A stretch of 64,000 nucleotides of DNA from Peptoniphilaceae bacterium AM52-5BH (GTDB taxonomy: Bacteria; Bacillota; Clostridia; Tissierellales; Peptoniphilaceae), in assembly GCA_027669155.1 (NCBI GenBank), contig JAQEDR010000007.1:1-64000 (forward strand), written 5' to 3'. Below the pieces are notes generated by a model, which was not told the origin of the DNA, ran no database searches, and was given only the letters and a program-made list of their open reading frames with translations. The position numbers and the translations under genes were made by a program. Of this stretch, positions 50,491 to 58,991 are shown one piece after another (positions within the stretch are counted from its first letter, which is position 1; each line of letters begins with the position of its first letter).

Positions 50491-51069
50491 ATGAATACTA
50501 GAGAAAAAATTCTAGATAAATCTTTGGATTTGTTTTCTGAAGATGGGTATTCTGACGTAAGCTTAGAAAAAATCGCAAGTGAAGTGGGAATCAAGGCTCC
50601 ATCAATATACAAGCACTTTAAGTCAAAGAAGGATATTTATGATAGCCTCTTGGCTACAGCCATATGTAAGGTGGACCAACGTCTAGAAGGGATCGATAAA
50701 TATGTGGTGAATAAGGGCGAGTCAAATAGGCTTGATCTTCCTAGACTTTCTATCGATATATTTGAGTATCTACTTCATGATGATTATGTTTCACGAATTA
50801 GGAAAATGATTTCAATAGAGATGTATAAAAATCCCCATGCCATGCAGTTTTATGTAGAGAAGTTTATTGAAAATCCAATTGCCAAACATGAGGAGTTTAT
50901 TAGAAATCTAGGAATTAAGGAAGAGGTTGACGTAAGGGTCTTAGCGACTATATTTTATTCACCAATTCTTCTTGCCGTAAAGCTTTATGATGCTGATCCA
51001 GCTAAGGAAGAAGAACTAATAGGCTTGTTGAATAATTCATATAAAATGTTAGAAAATATACGGAGATAG
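50491..51069 (+). CDS. TetR family transcriptional repressor
   Basis: 192 residues. The N-terminal DNA-binding domain is typical: TREKILDKSLDLFSEDGYSD then LEKIASEVGIKAPSIYKHFK with the recognition helix at SIYKHFKSK. The C-terminal ligand domain is not assignable. SD GGGAGG. The twin palindromes in its promoter indicate autoregulation together with the radical SAM and GNAT genes that follow at 16-base intervals. Confidence 0.94.
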   Translation: MNTREKILDKSLDLFSEDGYSDVSLEKIASEVGIKAPSIYKHFKSKKDIYDSLLATAICKVDQRLEGIDKYVVNKGESNRLDLPRLSIDIFEYLLHDDYVSRIRKMISIEMYKNPHAMQFYVEKFIENPIAKHEEFIRNLGIKEEVDVRVLATIFYSPILLAVKLYDADPAKEEELIGLLNNSYKMLENIRR

Positions 51070-51085
51070 TATAGAGGAGGAAAAT

Positions 51086-52426
51086 ATGAATTTGAACGAA
51101 AAATTTACAACTTATGCAGTAGGAAAAACTTTATCTTATATTCATAAAGATCCAGAGAAGAATTTGCCAAAGGCAGTAAGCCTTGCTAGAAAGATTTCTC
51201 CAAACGCTTATTCTTCACAAATCGATAGGATTGAAGAAGTCATAAATGATCCTGATAATGTCTTTTATAAGTACATAATAAACATGCTTGATAGAATCGA
51301 TGAGGATGTTTTTGATAAGACGATTACAAACTTTATGTTAAATGGTGTACTATTTAGTGAAGATCTTAAAAGAGAAACAAGAGAAAAATACAATTGTAAT
51401 GTTCCTTGGACAATACTTCTTGATCCAACCACAGCTTGTAATTTGAAATGTACTGGATGCTGGGCGGCAGAGTATGGTAAGAGCCTAAATCTAAGCTATG
51501 ATGAAATAGACGATATCATAAATCAAGGTAAGGATATGGGCATATATTTTTACATATATACAGGTGGCGAGCCTTTAGTAAGGAAAAAAGATATTTTAAA
51601 GATTGCTGAAAAACATAACGACTGTGAATTTCTAATATTTACCAACTCTACCTTAATTGATGATGACTTTGTCGACGAAATGCTCAGATTAAAAAATATT
51701 GTTCCTGCAATTTCTGTCGAAGGATCTGAGTTTACAACAGATGCAAGAAGAGGAGATGGTACTTATAGCAAGGTCTTAGAAGCTATGGATAAGCTAAAGG
51801 AAAATGGTCTTCCATTTGGTATATCTTGTTGCTACACATCTATGAACTATGAATCAATTATAAGTGAAGAGTTTGTTGATGATATGATCGATAGGGGAGC
51901 CTTGTTTGCTTGGTACTTCCACTTTATGCCTGTTGGAAAGGGAACTGGCAAAGAGCTTCTTCCAAAACCAAATCAAAGAGAGTATGTCTATCGTAATCTA
52001 AGGAAATTTAGAAAAACTAAGCCACTATTTTTCCTAGACTTCCAAAATGATGCTGAATACATTGGTGGGTGTATAGCAGGTGGTAGGAATTATCTTCATA
52101 TAAATGCCAATGGTGATGTTGAGCCTTGTGTATTTATCCATTACTCTGACTCAAATATTAGAGAAAAATCCCTAATAGAAAGCTTACAAGCCCCATTATT
52201 TATGGCTTATCACGATGGTCAGCCATTTAATGAAAATATGCTAAGACCTTGCCCAATGCTAGAAAACCCACAACTTCTTAGAAATATGGTCAAAAAAAGT
52301 CAAGCTAAATCAACTGATATTCTCGAAAAAGAAGAAGTTGACGAGCTTTGTGATAAGTGCGAAGACTACGCAAAAAATTGGAAACCAACAGCAGATAAGC
52401 TTTGGGATGAAAGTCTTAAGAAATAA
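51086..52426 (+). CDS. Radical SAM protein with SPASM-like C-terminus
   Basis: 446 residues. A helical N-terminal extension of ~105 residues precedes the radical SAM core, whose cluster motif is CNLKCTGCW (CX3CX2C). YIYTGGEPL is the SAM-binding GGE motif. Further Cys near the C-terminus (GGCIAGGRN, VEPCVF, LRPCPML, LCDKCEDY) suggest one or two extra Fe-S clusters of the SPASM type. Such enzymes modify peptides or small molecules. No precursor peptide gene was found next to it. It is in a likely operon with the TetR and GNAT genes. Confidence 0.9.
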   Translation: MNLNEKFTTYAVGKTLSYIHKDPEKNLPKAVSLARKISPNAYSSQIDRIEEVINDPDNVFYKYIINMLDRIDEDVFDKTITNFMLNGVLFSEDLKRETREKYNCNVPWTILLDPTTACNLKCTGCWAAEYGKSLNLSYDEIDDIINQGKDMGIYFYIYTGGEPLVRKKDILKIAEKHNDCEFLIFTNSTLIDDDFVDEMLRLKNIVPAISVEGSEFTTDARRGDGTYSKVLEAMDKLKENGLPFGISCCYTSMNYESIISEEFVDDMIDRGALFAWYFHFMPVGKGTGKELLPKPNQREYVYRNLRKFRKTKPLFFLDFQNDAEYIGGCIAGGRNYLHINANGDVEPCVFIHYSDSNIREKSLIESLQAPLFMAYHDGQPFNENMLRPCPMLENPQLLRNMVKKSQAKSTDILEKEEVDELCDKCEDYAKNWKPTADKLWDESLKK

Positions 52427-52442
52427 AAGGGAGAAAAAATAT

Positions 52443-52874
52443 TTGGATACAAAAGAGATTCAACTTATTGATTATTATGATGATTTTAATATGACTTTGT
52501 CTTGGTATCAAGACCCTATATTATGTAAACAAGTTGATAATATAGATTATGTTTATGATTTAGATAGACTTATAAGAATGTATAGGTATCTATGTGAAAA
52601 TGGTAAATGTTTTTATATAAAGTTTGGCGAGACTATAGTTGGAGATATAACTTTGCTAGATAATAATGAGCTTGCGATAGTTGTAGCAAAGGAGTATCAA
52701 AACAAGAAAATTGGAAGACGTGCCCTAGAGAAAATGATTGATATAGCAAAGACAGATGGAAGAAAGTTTCTTAAGGCTGAAATCTATAGTTTTAACAAGC
52801 AAAGTCAAAGGATGTTTGAATCTCTCGGCTTTATAAAAAAAGAAAAAGACTTGTATTTTTTAAATTTGGACTAG
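52443..52874 (+). CDS. GNAT family N-acetyltransferase
   Basis: 143 residues from TTG 52443 with SD AGGGAG nine bases upstream; the open frame continues back into the radical SAM gene but has no start signal there. The acetyl-CoA motif is LAIVVAKEYQNKKIGRRALE, followed by KAEIYSFNKQSQRMFESLGF. Third gene of the TetR-controlled unit, 16 bases after the radical SAM stop. Confidence 0.85.
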   Translation: MDTKEIQLIDYYDDFNMTLSWYQDPILCKQVDNIDYVYDLDRLIRMYRYLCENGKCFYIKFGETIVGDITLLDNNELAIVVAKEYQNKKIGRRALEKMIDIAKTDGRKFLKAEIYSFNKQSQRMFESLGFIKKEKDLYFLNLD

Positions 52875-52893
52875 AAGATTAATACAAATGAAC

Positions 52894-52924
52894 AATCGTC
52901 CCTAAATAGGTGATTATTTTTTAT
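52894..52924 (+). terminator. Terminator after the TetR-radical SAM-GNAT unit
   Basis: AATCG-(TC)-CCTA pairs with TAGG-TGATT around AA, followed by ATTTTTTATA. Confidence 0.6.
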
Positions 52925-53036
52925 AAGATAAATAGTAAATATTTTCTAGTAAGTAGTAAATTGTATATTACTTATTAGAGCTATCTTTGTAAGAGTTTCA
53001 CGAATTTAGGACCTTTTACATATATTTTTACTTTTT

Positions 53037-53702
53037 CTAATCATATGATTGATTATAGGCCATATCCCAGAATTTTAGTTCGTAGATACAACATGTCTTA
53101 AATATTTCTATATACTCATTTTTCTTTTCTTCTGTGATGTTTTGAGCAAATTCATTTACAAAATTTTTGTAGAAATCAGCCTCATTTTGGAAGTCATCTG
53201 ATAGGTAACCAGTTAGCCATTGGCCGAAGAATTCGTGATTTATAATATCGCTATTTTTTTCGTTAATTTTCTTGGCAATCTCTGCGTAAGTCCATGCACA
53301 TGAGAGGAGCGAAATTATTACAATATCACATCCCTTTCTTTGAGCTTGATTAAGCATGTAGCTAGTGTAGGATGTAGTTAGTAGGGCCTTTCTTTCATTC
53401 TCAAGATCTTCATCATCTATTCCAAGCCTTCTCATATAAGACCTATGAATTTCCATTTCTCCATTTATAGTATAATCAATAGATTTGGCGAAATTTTCTA
53501 TTAGTTTCCTATCATCAGTTTTGATTAGGGCTAGAGCGAAGAGCTTCGCATAGTCATATAGATAGAAATAGTCTTGGATCATATAAAATTTAAATTTCTC
53601 GATATCAAGATTTCCTATAGTAATTCCTTCAATAAAAGGATGGGAGTAATACTTTTCCCAAATTTCTTTTGTATTTTCATATAATACATCTGTAAACTTC
53701 AT
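53037..53702 (-). CDS. tenA: TenA family protein (aminopyrimidine aminohydrolase, thiaminase II)
   Basis: 221 residues from ATG 53702, which has SD AGGAGG; an ATG at 53720 lies before that SD. The all-helical TenA fold shows in HPFIEGITIGNLDIEKFKFY, MIQDYFYLYDYAKLFALAL and IVIISLLSCAWTYAEIAKKI with the catalytic Cys. It salvages pyrimidine from degraded thiamin. It fits with thiC and its TPP riboswitch in the same window, although the genes are 24 kb apart. Confidence 0.92.
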   Translation of the reverse strand: MKFTDVLYENTKEIWEKYYSHPFIEGITIGNLDIEKFKFYMIQDYFYLYDYAKLFALALIKTDDRKLIENFAKSIDYTINGEMEIHRSYMRRLGIDDEDLENERKALLTTSYTSYMLNQAQRKGCDIVIISLLSCAWTYAEIAKKINEKNSDIINHEFFGQWLTGYLSDDFQNEADFYKNFVNEFAQNITEEKKNEYIEIFKTCCIYELKFWDMAYNQSYD

Positions 53703-53794
53703 AAATCCTCCTATAAACATTTTAACATAATATATTAAAATCTTGTAAAAATTTCTCCTATAATATAAACTATAACTAATACAGGAGAGTAAGT

Positions 53795-54076
53795 ATGGCT
53801 AAGATTATTGATTTTCCCGATTTAGATAAATTAAAAGAAGAAGTAAAATCTCTACGCAAAGAGCTTGTTAGTCTCATCTTTTCTCATGACGACCGAATTT
53901 CCCATGAAGCGATTAGGGTTGAGGCAGAATATCAGGAAGAATTTGGCTTAAGAGAGTATAAGGCAATGAATCTAAATCTTACTGTAAAGAAGTTAAAAGA
54001 AGAAAAAAGACTTGTAGAATCATTTATAAGAAGAGATGAGCCAGTTGATTTTTATTATATTTCTAAAAAAGTTTAA
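53795..54076 (+). CDS. Small helical protein of unknown function
   Basis: 93 residues, rich in E and K, predicted as two or three helices (DKLKEEVKSLRKELVSLIF; LTVKKLKEEKRLVESFIRR). No membrane segment, Cys pair or known motif. SD AGGAG is good. It lies between tenA (divergent) and the two-component system. I do not recognise a family. Confidence 0.7.
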   Translation: MAKIIDFPDLDKLKEEVKSLRKELVSLIFSHDDRISHEAIRVEAEYQEEFGLREYKAMNLNLTVKKLKEEKRLVESFIRRDEPVDFYYISKKV

Positions 54077-54143
54077 TCTGTGTTTACTAAAAATGAATAG
54101 CTTCTTAGTAATAAGCTTACTGTGATTGGTAGCCTTGATAAGT

Positions 54144-54272
54144 ATGAACGATCATGGCAAGGTCATATTTGCTAGGGTGAGAAAGATTGAGCTTAAGGGA
54201 AAGTGGTACAAGATCGACATTGCTATTTTCCTTGAGGAAGGATGGAATCTTTATGAAAATACTAATAGTTGA
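54144..54272 (+). pseudogene. Short ORF or gene remnant before the response regulator
   Basis: A 42-codon frame, MNDHGKVIFARVRKIELKGK onward, with protein-like composition ending ENTNS. It has no SD and overlaps the response regulator start by 20 bases in another frame. It may be the 3' remnant of a lost gene or a short leader ORF. Not assignable. Confidence 0.3.
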
Positions 54273-54933
54273 AGATGATAGAAATATAGCAAAACTCTTA
54301 TCAGAAGAGCTTAGGGCCTGGGCTTACGAGACCTATGAAATAAGGGACTTCTCCAAGGTGGTAGAGGAGGTAGAAGACTTAAAGCCTGATTTAATACTGA
54401 TGGATGTAAGCCTTCCTTCCTTTAATGGATATTACTGGACCCAAGAGATTAGGAAAAAATCTAAGCTTCCTATTATTTTTATCTCATCTCATACAGAGTC
54501 TATGGATATAATCCAAGCTATGAATTTTGGGGCGGATGATTATATTACAAAACCAATTGATATTGCTGTAACGAGAGCAAAGATTCAAGCTGTTTTAAGG
54601 AGAGCCTATGATTATAAGATAGATTCAAATGTTTTAGAATTCGATGATGTCTATCTCGATTTTTCCAAGGCGAGTATTTCCTTTGGTAAAGATAGTGTTC
54701 TTTTAACAAGGACTGAGTTAATGATTCTTGAAAGCCTCTTCGAACTTAAAGGAGATATAGTTATGAGGGAAGATATCATAGAAAAATGCTGGCAGAGTGA
54801 GAATTTCATAGATGACAATACACTTGCTGTGAATATTACTAGACTAAGAAAAAAGTTAAGACAAATTGGTAAGGCTAATCTTATACAGACTAAAAAGGGA
54901 ATGGGATACTTCCTAGAGGCAAGTGATGAGTGA
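54253..54933 (+). CDS. OmpR/PhoB family response regulator, BceR-like
   Basis: 226 residues from ATG 54253 (MKILIVEDDRN). The receiver domain has acidic Glu7-Asp8-Asp9, phospho-acceptor Asp51 (LILMDVSLP) and the conserved Lys of DDYITKPID. The C-terminal winged helix ends LRQIGKANLIQTKKGMGYFL. The frame is open upstream but without an SD. Partner of the histidine kinase that overlaps its stop. Expected target: the ABC transporter promoter downstream. Confidence 0.93.
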   Translation: MKILIVEDDRNIAKLLSEELRAWAYETYEIRDFSKVVEEVEDLKPDLILMDVSLPSFNGYYWTQEIRKKSKLPIIFISSHTESMDIIQAMNFGADDYITKPIDIAVTRAKIQAVLRRAYDYKIDSNVLEFDDVYLDFSKASISFGKDSVLLTRTELMILESLFELKGDIVMREDIIEKCWQSENFIDDNTLAVNITRLRKKLRQIGKANLIQTKKGMGYFLEASDE

Positions 54934-55837
54934 TATAAAACAATTTCTAAAAAGTCAGAGTCACATAATCGGCTTGTTCTTTTTATTTTCACTTAGCTTC
55001 TTTGCTATATTCATTCTATCGGAATTTCCTTTAGACAAATTCTTTCTGGGAATTGAAATTATGGGATTCTTCTCGCTAATATATTTATCTATTCAATATT
55101 CGAAATATAAAAGGGAAGTTTCCTTTAAGGAAAAATACGAAAACTTATTGGATGAGAATAATAAACTAAGAAGCACTTATATCAACGAGAAGAATGACTT
55201 GGAAGAGTATTTCCTCCTATGGACTCATCAGATCAAAACGCCTATTACTGTGGCCAATCTTATCTTAAACAAAAAGTCTGGTCCAGATGTTAAAAAGCTA
55301 AAGGAAGAGATGTTTTATATAGAAGAATACACAAATATGGCGATAAACTATATCAAACTTACGGATAGAGCTACAGATATGGATATAGAAAAAGTCGATT
55401 TAGATAAAGTGATTAAGACCCTTCTTAAAAAATATTCATTGATTTTTATAAACAAGAGGATTTCCCTCGATTATGAAGATACTAATGTCGAAGTAATCGC
55501 CGATTCTAAGCTTCTCTCCATAATGATAGAACAAATCCTATCTAATGCCTTAAAATACACAGAAAAAGGAAATATCACAATTTCCTTTGATAAGGAGAGA
55601 AACTCTCTATCAATCAAGGATACAGGAATAGGTATTAGAGATGAAGACTTGGTCAAAATATTTGATAGGGGATATTCTGGATTTAATGGAAGAGTCAATC
55701 ACAAATCAAGTGGTTTAGGCTTGTTTTTGGTAAGAGAAATTTCTAAGATTTTAAAGCTTAGGGTAGAAGTTAAGTCCAAGCTAGGTCAAGGAAGTGAATT
55801 TCTTATAATCTTTCCAGCCAATCTTACAAAATTGTAA
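54926..55837 (+). CDS. Intramembrane-sensing histidine kinase, BceS-like
   Basis: 303 residues. Two membrane helices (about 13-31 and 38-57) with almost no outside loop, the mark of intramembrane-sensing kinases. The H-box is LLWTHQIKTPITVA with His101; the N-box is EQILSNALKYTEKG, and the G-boxes are DTGIGIRDEDL and KSSGLGLFLV. Such kinases sense cell-wall-active peptides through an associated BceAB transporter. Here that transporter gene is broken (see 55921), so signalling may be impaired. The start overlaps the response regulator stop. Confidence 0.92.
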   Translation: MSDIKQFLKSQSHIIGLFFLFSLSFFAIFILSEFPLDKFFLGIEIMGFFSLIYLSIQYSKYKREVSFKEKYENLLDENNKLRSTYINEKNDLEEYFLLWTHQIKTPITVANLILNKKSGPDVKKLKEEMFYIEEYTNMAINYIKLTDRATDMDIEKVDLDKVIKTLLKKYSLIFINKRISLDYEDTNVEVIADSKLLSIMIEQILSNALKYTEKGNITISFDKERNSLSIKDTGIGIRDEDLVKIFDRGYSGFNGRVNHKSSGLGLFLVREISKILKLRVEVKSKLGQGSEFLIIFPANLTKL

Positions 55838-55841
55838 GATT
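55820..55841 (+). promoter_or_regulatory. Palindrome upstream of the ABC transporter, candidate response-regulator site
   Basis: AATCTTACAA-AA-TTGTAAGATT, perfect 10-base arms, overlapping the kinase stop and 50-70 bases before the TATAAT at 55891-55896. A further TTGTAA half-site is at 55852. No U-tract follows, so it is unlike a terminator. The position suits a BceR-type operator. Confidence 0.5.
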
Positions 55842-55920
55842 AAGAGTCATATTGTAATATTAGATAAATGCCAGAAATATTTATATATTCTATAATATAA
55901 GTATAGAAAAGGAGGCGCAT

Positions 55921-56142
55921 ATGCCAATACTAGAATTAAAAAATATTAAACGCATTTATGAAAGCAAGAATATAAAAACCGAGGCCCTAAGAGATGTGAA
56001 CTTATCTGTAGATGAGGGCGAGTTTATTTCTATAATGGGAGAGTCGGGAGCTGGGGACAGTGATATAATGATGACAGATACAATAAATCCATTAAAATCA
56101 AAGTTTAAAGCTTCCACAAAACTTTTAAACAAGACGATTTAG
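55921..56142 (+). pseudogene. BceA-like ABC transporter ATPase, cut by the mobile element
   Basis: The reading frame starts as a normal BceA-type ATPase (LELKNIKRIYESKNIKTEAL, then EGEFISIMGESGAG) with a strong SD (AGGAGG). It leaves the family exactly inside Walker A: after GESGAG the expected KST is replaced by DSDIMMTDT and unrelated residues up to a stop at 56142. The last host codon is near 56055. The remainder of the ATPase and the permease gene should lie beyond the right end of the element, outside the window. Confidence 0.88.
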
Positions 56143-56164
56143 GATTAAGTCTGTCATCTTTTTT
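56070..56164 (+). terminator. Nested palindrome and U-tract at the element's left end
   Basis: GATGACAGA (56070-56078) pairs with TCTGTCATC (56150-56158). Inside, AATCC pairs with GGATT, AAATC with GATTT and GTTTAAA with TTTAAAC. A TTTTTT run follows. It starts 14 bases from the junction and would shield the element from host transcription, or form part of the end recognised by the recombinase. Confidence 0.6.
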
Positions 56165-56217
56165 ATTAAATTAACAAAAAAGAAAAGAAAACATAAGTAA
56201 TAAGGATTGAAGATAAT

Positions 56218-56508
56218 ATGATAATATTTAGAGTTTTTTTCAAAATCATATTGTTTCCTATTAGTATAGCGTTAAGTATCATCACTCTATTTTTAACGTT
56301 TGTATTAGGACTTAGTACAATATTTTTTAAACTGATTTCATTTATCGCTATTATGGGATTTTTGGGATCTGTTTATCATGGAGAAAAAGCACTCGCAATA
56401 GAGGCAATTATACTAGCATATCTTTTTAGTCCTTATGGTTTACAAGTGCTAGGATATTTTATTATAGAAGTGATAGAAGGGGTGAATGAAAGAATAAAAG
56501 TAATTTAA
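56218..56508 (+). CDS. Small membrane protein of the conjugative element (CD1845-like)
   Basis: 96 residues, strongly hydrophobic, with about three membrane segments (3-25, 28-50 and 60-85) and the loop GSVYHGEKALAIEAI. Similar small proteins stand at this position in clostridial Tn1549-type elements; that relation is from memory and moderate in certainty. Function unknown. A weak GA-rich SD precedes it. Confidence 0.6.
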   Translation: MIIFRVFFKIILFPISIALSIITLFLTFVLGLSTIFFKLISFIAIMGFLGSVYHGEKALAIEAIILAYLFSPYGLQVLGYFIIEVIEGVNERIKVI

Positions 56509-56536
56509 ATATAAAAATAAATAGAAAAAACCGATG

Positions 56537-56571
56537 AAAAAGAGATAGCAAAATCAAAGCTATCTCTTTTT
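56537..56571 (+). terminator. Rho-independent terminator before repA
   Basis: AAAAAGAGATAGC pairs perfectly with GCTATCTCTTTTT around AAAATCAAA. Strong; symmetrical, so it may act in both directions. Confidence 0.92.
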
Positions 56572-56594
56572 ATGTGAAAAGAAAGGGGGCTATG

Positions 56595-57572
56595 ATGAAA
56601 GAAATAGTTAAATTTGAATACTATTATGGCAATGAAGCAGAACAATATTCATTTTTTAGGATTCCCAAAACTTTATTTACCGACTTAAATTTTAAAAAAC
56701 TATCCGTAGAAGCAAAAATTCTTTATGGAATTCTACTCGATAGAATGAGCTTGTCAATTAAGAATAAATGGTTAGATGAAGAAAACAAGGTATACATCAT
56801 CTATACCATAGAAGAAATTATGGAAGTATTAAATTGGGGGAGAAATAAATCGGTCAAAGTAATGAAAGAAATTGAAGAGATAGGATTATTAGAAAAAAAG
56901 AGGTTAGGACTTGGAAAGCCAAATTTACTCTATGTAAAGAACTTTATTTACACAGAAAATAATAAAACTACAGAAGTTTCAAAAGCAAACCTCAAGAAGT
57001 TTAAAAAACAAACTTCAGGAAGTTTAGAAAACAAACCTCAAGAAGTTTCAAAAGAGGACTCTAATAATACTAATATTAATAATACTGAAACTAATAATAC
57101 TGATTTTAATAATATCACCCCCATATCCCCCTTAGAAAAGCTAGGAGAAAAATCAAAAAAAACTTTGGAGGAGGAAGAATTAAAAGAAACTATAAAAAAG
57201 AATATATCTTATGAAACCTTTGAAAAAGTAAGAATAGAAGAAAAGAAGCAAGTAGATGTAATGATAAATGTACTTGTAAAAGCCTTAACTAGCTTTACAA
57301 ACATTAAAATAGGAGGGAGGCATATATCCAATGAAAATTTTAAAGAAAGATTTCTAAGTCTTAACTATAAACACATAGACTATGTTTTGAAATACCTAAG
57401 AGAAAATGCTCCAAAGGATATTAGAAACATTAATGCTTATCTACTGACTCTCTTATACAATGCAGATGAAAGTATTAGAAACATAGAAGTCATAAAGAGA
57501 GAAGATCAGAAAAGAGAAAACTATGACTATAGTAACGATGAGGATATTTGGAGAGAATTTTTAAATACTTGA
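56595..57572 (+). CDS. RepA_N-type replication initiator
   Basis: 325 residues from the ATG at 56595, the better spaced of two adjacent ATGs after GGGGG. The N-terminal ~110 residues match the RepA_N replication initiator domain: FFRIPKTLFTDLNFKKLSVE, AKILYGILLDRMSLS and LNWGRNKSVKVMKEIEEIGL (winged helix). The middle is low-complexity (repeated TNNT/NNTN), and a C-terminal domain follows. In Tn1549-like elements such proteins support replication of the circular form. Confidence 0.88.
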   Translation: MKEIVKFEYYYGNEAEQYSFFRIPKTLFTDLNFKKLSVEAKILYGILLDRMSLSIKNKWLDEENKVYIIYTIEEIMEVLNWGRNKSVKVMKEIEEIGLLEKKRLGLGKPNLLYVKNFIYTENNKTTEVSKANLKKFKKQTSGSLENKPQEVSKEDSNNTNINNTETNNTDFNNITPISPLEKLGEKSKKTLEEEELKETIKKNISYETFEKVRIEEKKQVDVMINVLVKALTSFTNIKIGGRHISNENFKERFLSLNYKHIDYVLKYLRENAPKDIRNINAYLLTLLYNADESIRNIEVIKREDQKRENYDYSNDEDIWREFLNT

Positions 57573-57586
57573 TAGGAGAGGCGCAT

Positions 57587-58444
57587 ATGGAATTAATAAA
57601 AGAAATCTTAGAACAGAAAATAAAAAATGCAGAAACAAATAGTCCATCAAAAGATGAAGAAAATAGGAGTTATATAGATCAAGAAACAGGATTAAAATAT
57701 TGTGCAAAATGTAAAACACCAATTGAAAAAGAAATAGACTTCTTTGGAGAAATAAAAAAAGTTGGTATTTTATGTCAATGTGAAAAAGAAAGACAAAAAT
57801 TAGAGGAAGAAAAAAGAAAAGAAAATAAAAGGATTTTAAAAATTGAACACTTAAAAAAAGAGTGTTTTTCTGATCCTATCTTATTAAATTGGAATTTTAA
57901 AAATATGGACAAAGATAGTGAGCATGAAAAAGTAGCAAAAAACTATGTGGAAAAATTTGATGAAATATATGAAAATAATATAGGATTAATTCTCACAGGG
58001 AATGTGGGATGTGGAAAAACATATCTTGCAAGTGCTATAGCAAATGCTTTACTAGAAAAAGAAATATCAGTTAAAATGACAAATTTTTCAGTAATTTTAA
58101 ATGATATGACCAACTTTGAGATTGATAAAAGCAAGTATATAGATAACCTAAATCATAAGAAACTATTAATTATTGATGATTTTGGAATGGAAAGAGATAC
58201 AGATTTTGCAGCTGAGCATATCTTTAACATAATAGATAGTAGATATAGAAGTTGGAAACCTCTAATTATAACAACAAACTTAAATATATCAGCTTTAACT
58301 AATCCTGAAACTATAAAAGATAAAAGAATTTACTCAAGGATACTTGAAATATGCAGTCCCATTATATTTACAGGAGAAAATAGAAGAATAGAAAAAATGA
58401 AGGAGAAATCAAAATTAGCCTATGAAATATTAAAAAAAGAATGA
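57587..58444 (+). CDS. DnaC/IstB-like ATP-binding protein
   Basis: 285 residues from ATG 57587 with SD AGGAGAGG. The N-terminal zinc-finger-like part has YCAKCKTPIE and LCQCEKE. The AAA+ core has Walker A LTGNVGCGKTYLASAIANAL and Walker B LLIIDDFGME, then an arginine-finger region at DKRIYSRILE. This is a helicase-loader type; next to RepA it most likely brings helicase to the element's origin. Confidence 0.9.
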   Translation: MELIKEILEQKIKNAETNSPSKDEENRSYIDQETGLKYCAKCKTPIEKEIDFFGEIKKVGILCQCEKERQKLEEEKRKENKRILKIEHLKKECFSDPILLNWNFKNMDKDSEHEKVAKNYVEKFDEIYENNIGLILTGNVGCGKTYLASAIANALLEKEISVKMTNFSVILNDMTNFEIDKSKYIDNLNHKKLLIIDDFGMERDTDFAAEHIFNIIDSRYRSWKPLIITTNLNISALTNPETIKDKRIYSRILEICSPIIFTGENRRIEKMKEKSKLAYEILKKE

Positions 58445-58458
58445 AAGTAGGTGAGTGA

Positions 58459-58950
58459 ATGCAAAATGATGATATAAATAGCAGAACAATAGCCATAGTA
58501 AAAAAAGCAAGTATAGTAACAGCCAAGCAAGTTATAAATTTGATGAAGAAAATATTAGAAATAAATAAACATAAAGCGCAGACAGAACAGTCAAGACCCT
58601 TAGAAAAATTTAAAAAAGTAAAAGTAAAAGACCTTGTAAAAAAAGGTAAAGTAGAAACCTTAGAATTAAATGACATAGACTTAAAAGCATTGAAAAAAGA
58701 ACTAAAAAGATATGGCGTGAAATTTTCCATAAAGAAAGATTTAGAAAATGGAAACAACATTATCTTTTTTCAAGCAAAAGATATAAAAGTAATGGAACAG
58801 GCTTTTAAAAAGACAGTCCAGAAATTTACTAAAGATAAGTCAAGAAAAAGGAAATCTGTAATAGAAAGGCTTAATAACTTCAAGGATAAAGTCAAAGATA
58901 CTATTGACAGAGATAAGGTTAAACATAAGCATCAGGAACAAAGTTTATAA
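58459..58950 (+). CDS. PcfB/DUF3801 family conjugation protein
   Basis: 163 residues. The core INSRTIAIVKKASIVTAKQVI and KALKKELKRYGVKFSIKKDL match DUF3801, which includes PcfB of enterococcal pCF10. The C-terminus is basic and charged. PcfB is an accessory factor at the relaxosome/coupling-protein interface. The VirD4-like coupling protein gene follows, as in related elements. Confidence 0.85.
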   Translation: MQNDDINSRTIAIVKKASIVTAKQVINLMKKILEINKHKAQTEQSRPLEKFKKVKVKDLVKKGKVETLELNDIDLKALKKELKRYGVKFSIKKDLENGNNIIFFQAKDIKVMEQAFKKTVQKFTKDKSRKRKSVIERLNNFKDKVKDTIDRDKVKHKHQEQSL

Positions 58951-58991
58951 TAAAAATACTTGGCTATATATAATATAGATGATGAGAAGGC

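Noticed and set aside
52338-52442. Start of the GNAT gene inside the radical SAM gene
   Set aside because: No SD there; the TTG at 52443 has a good SD and fits the domain limits.
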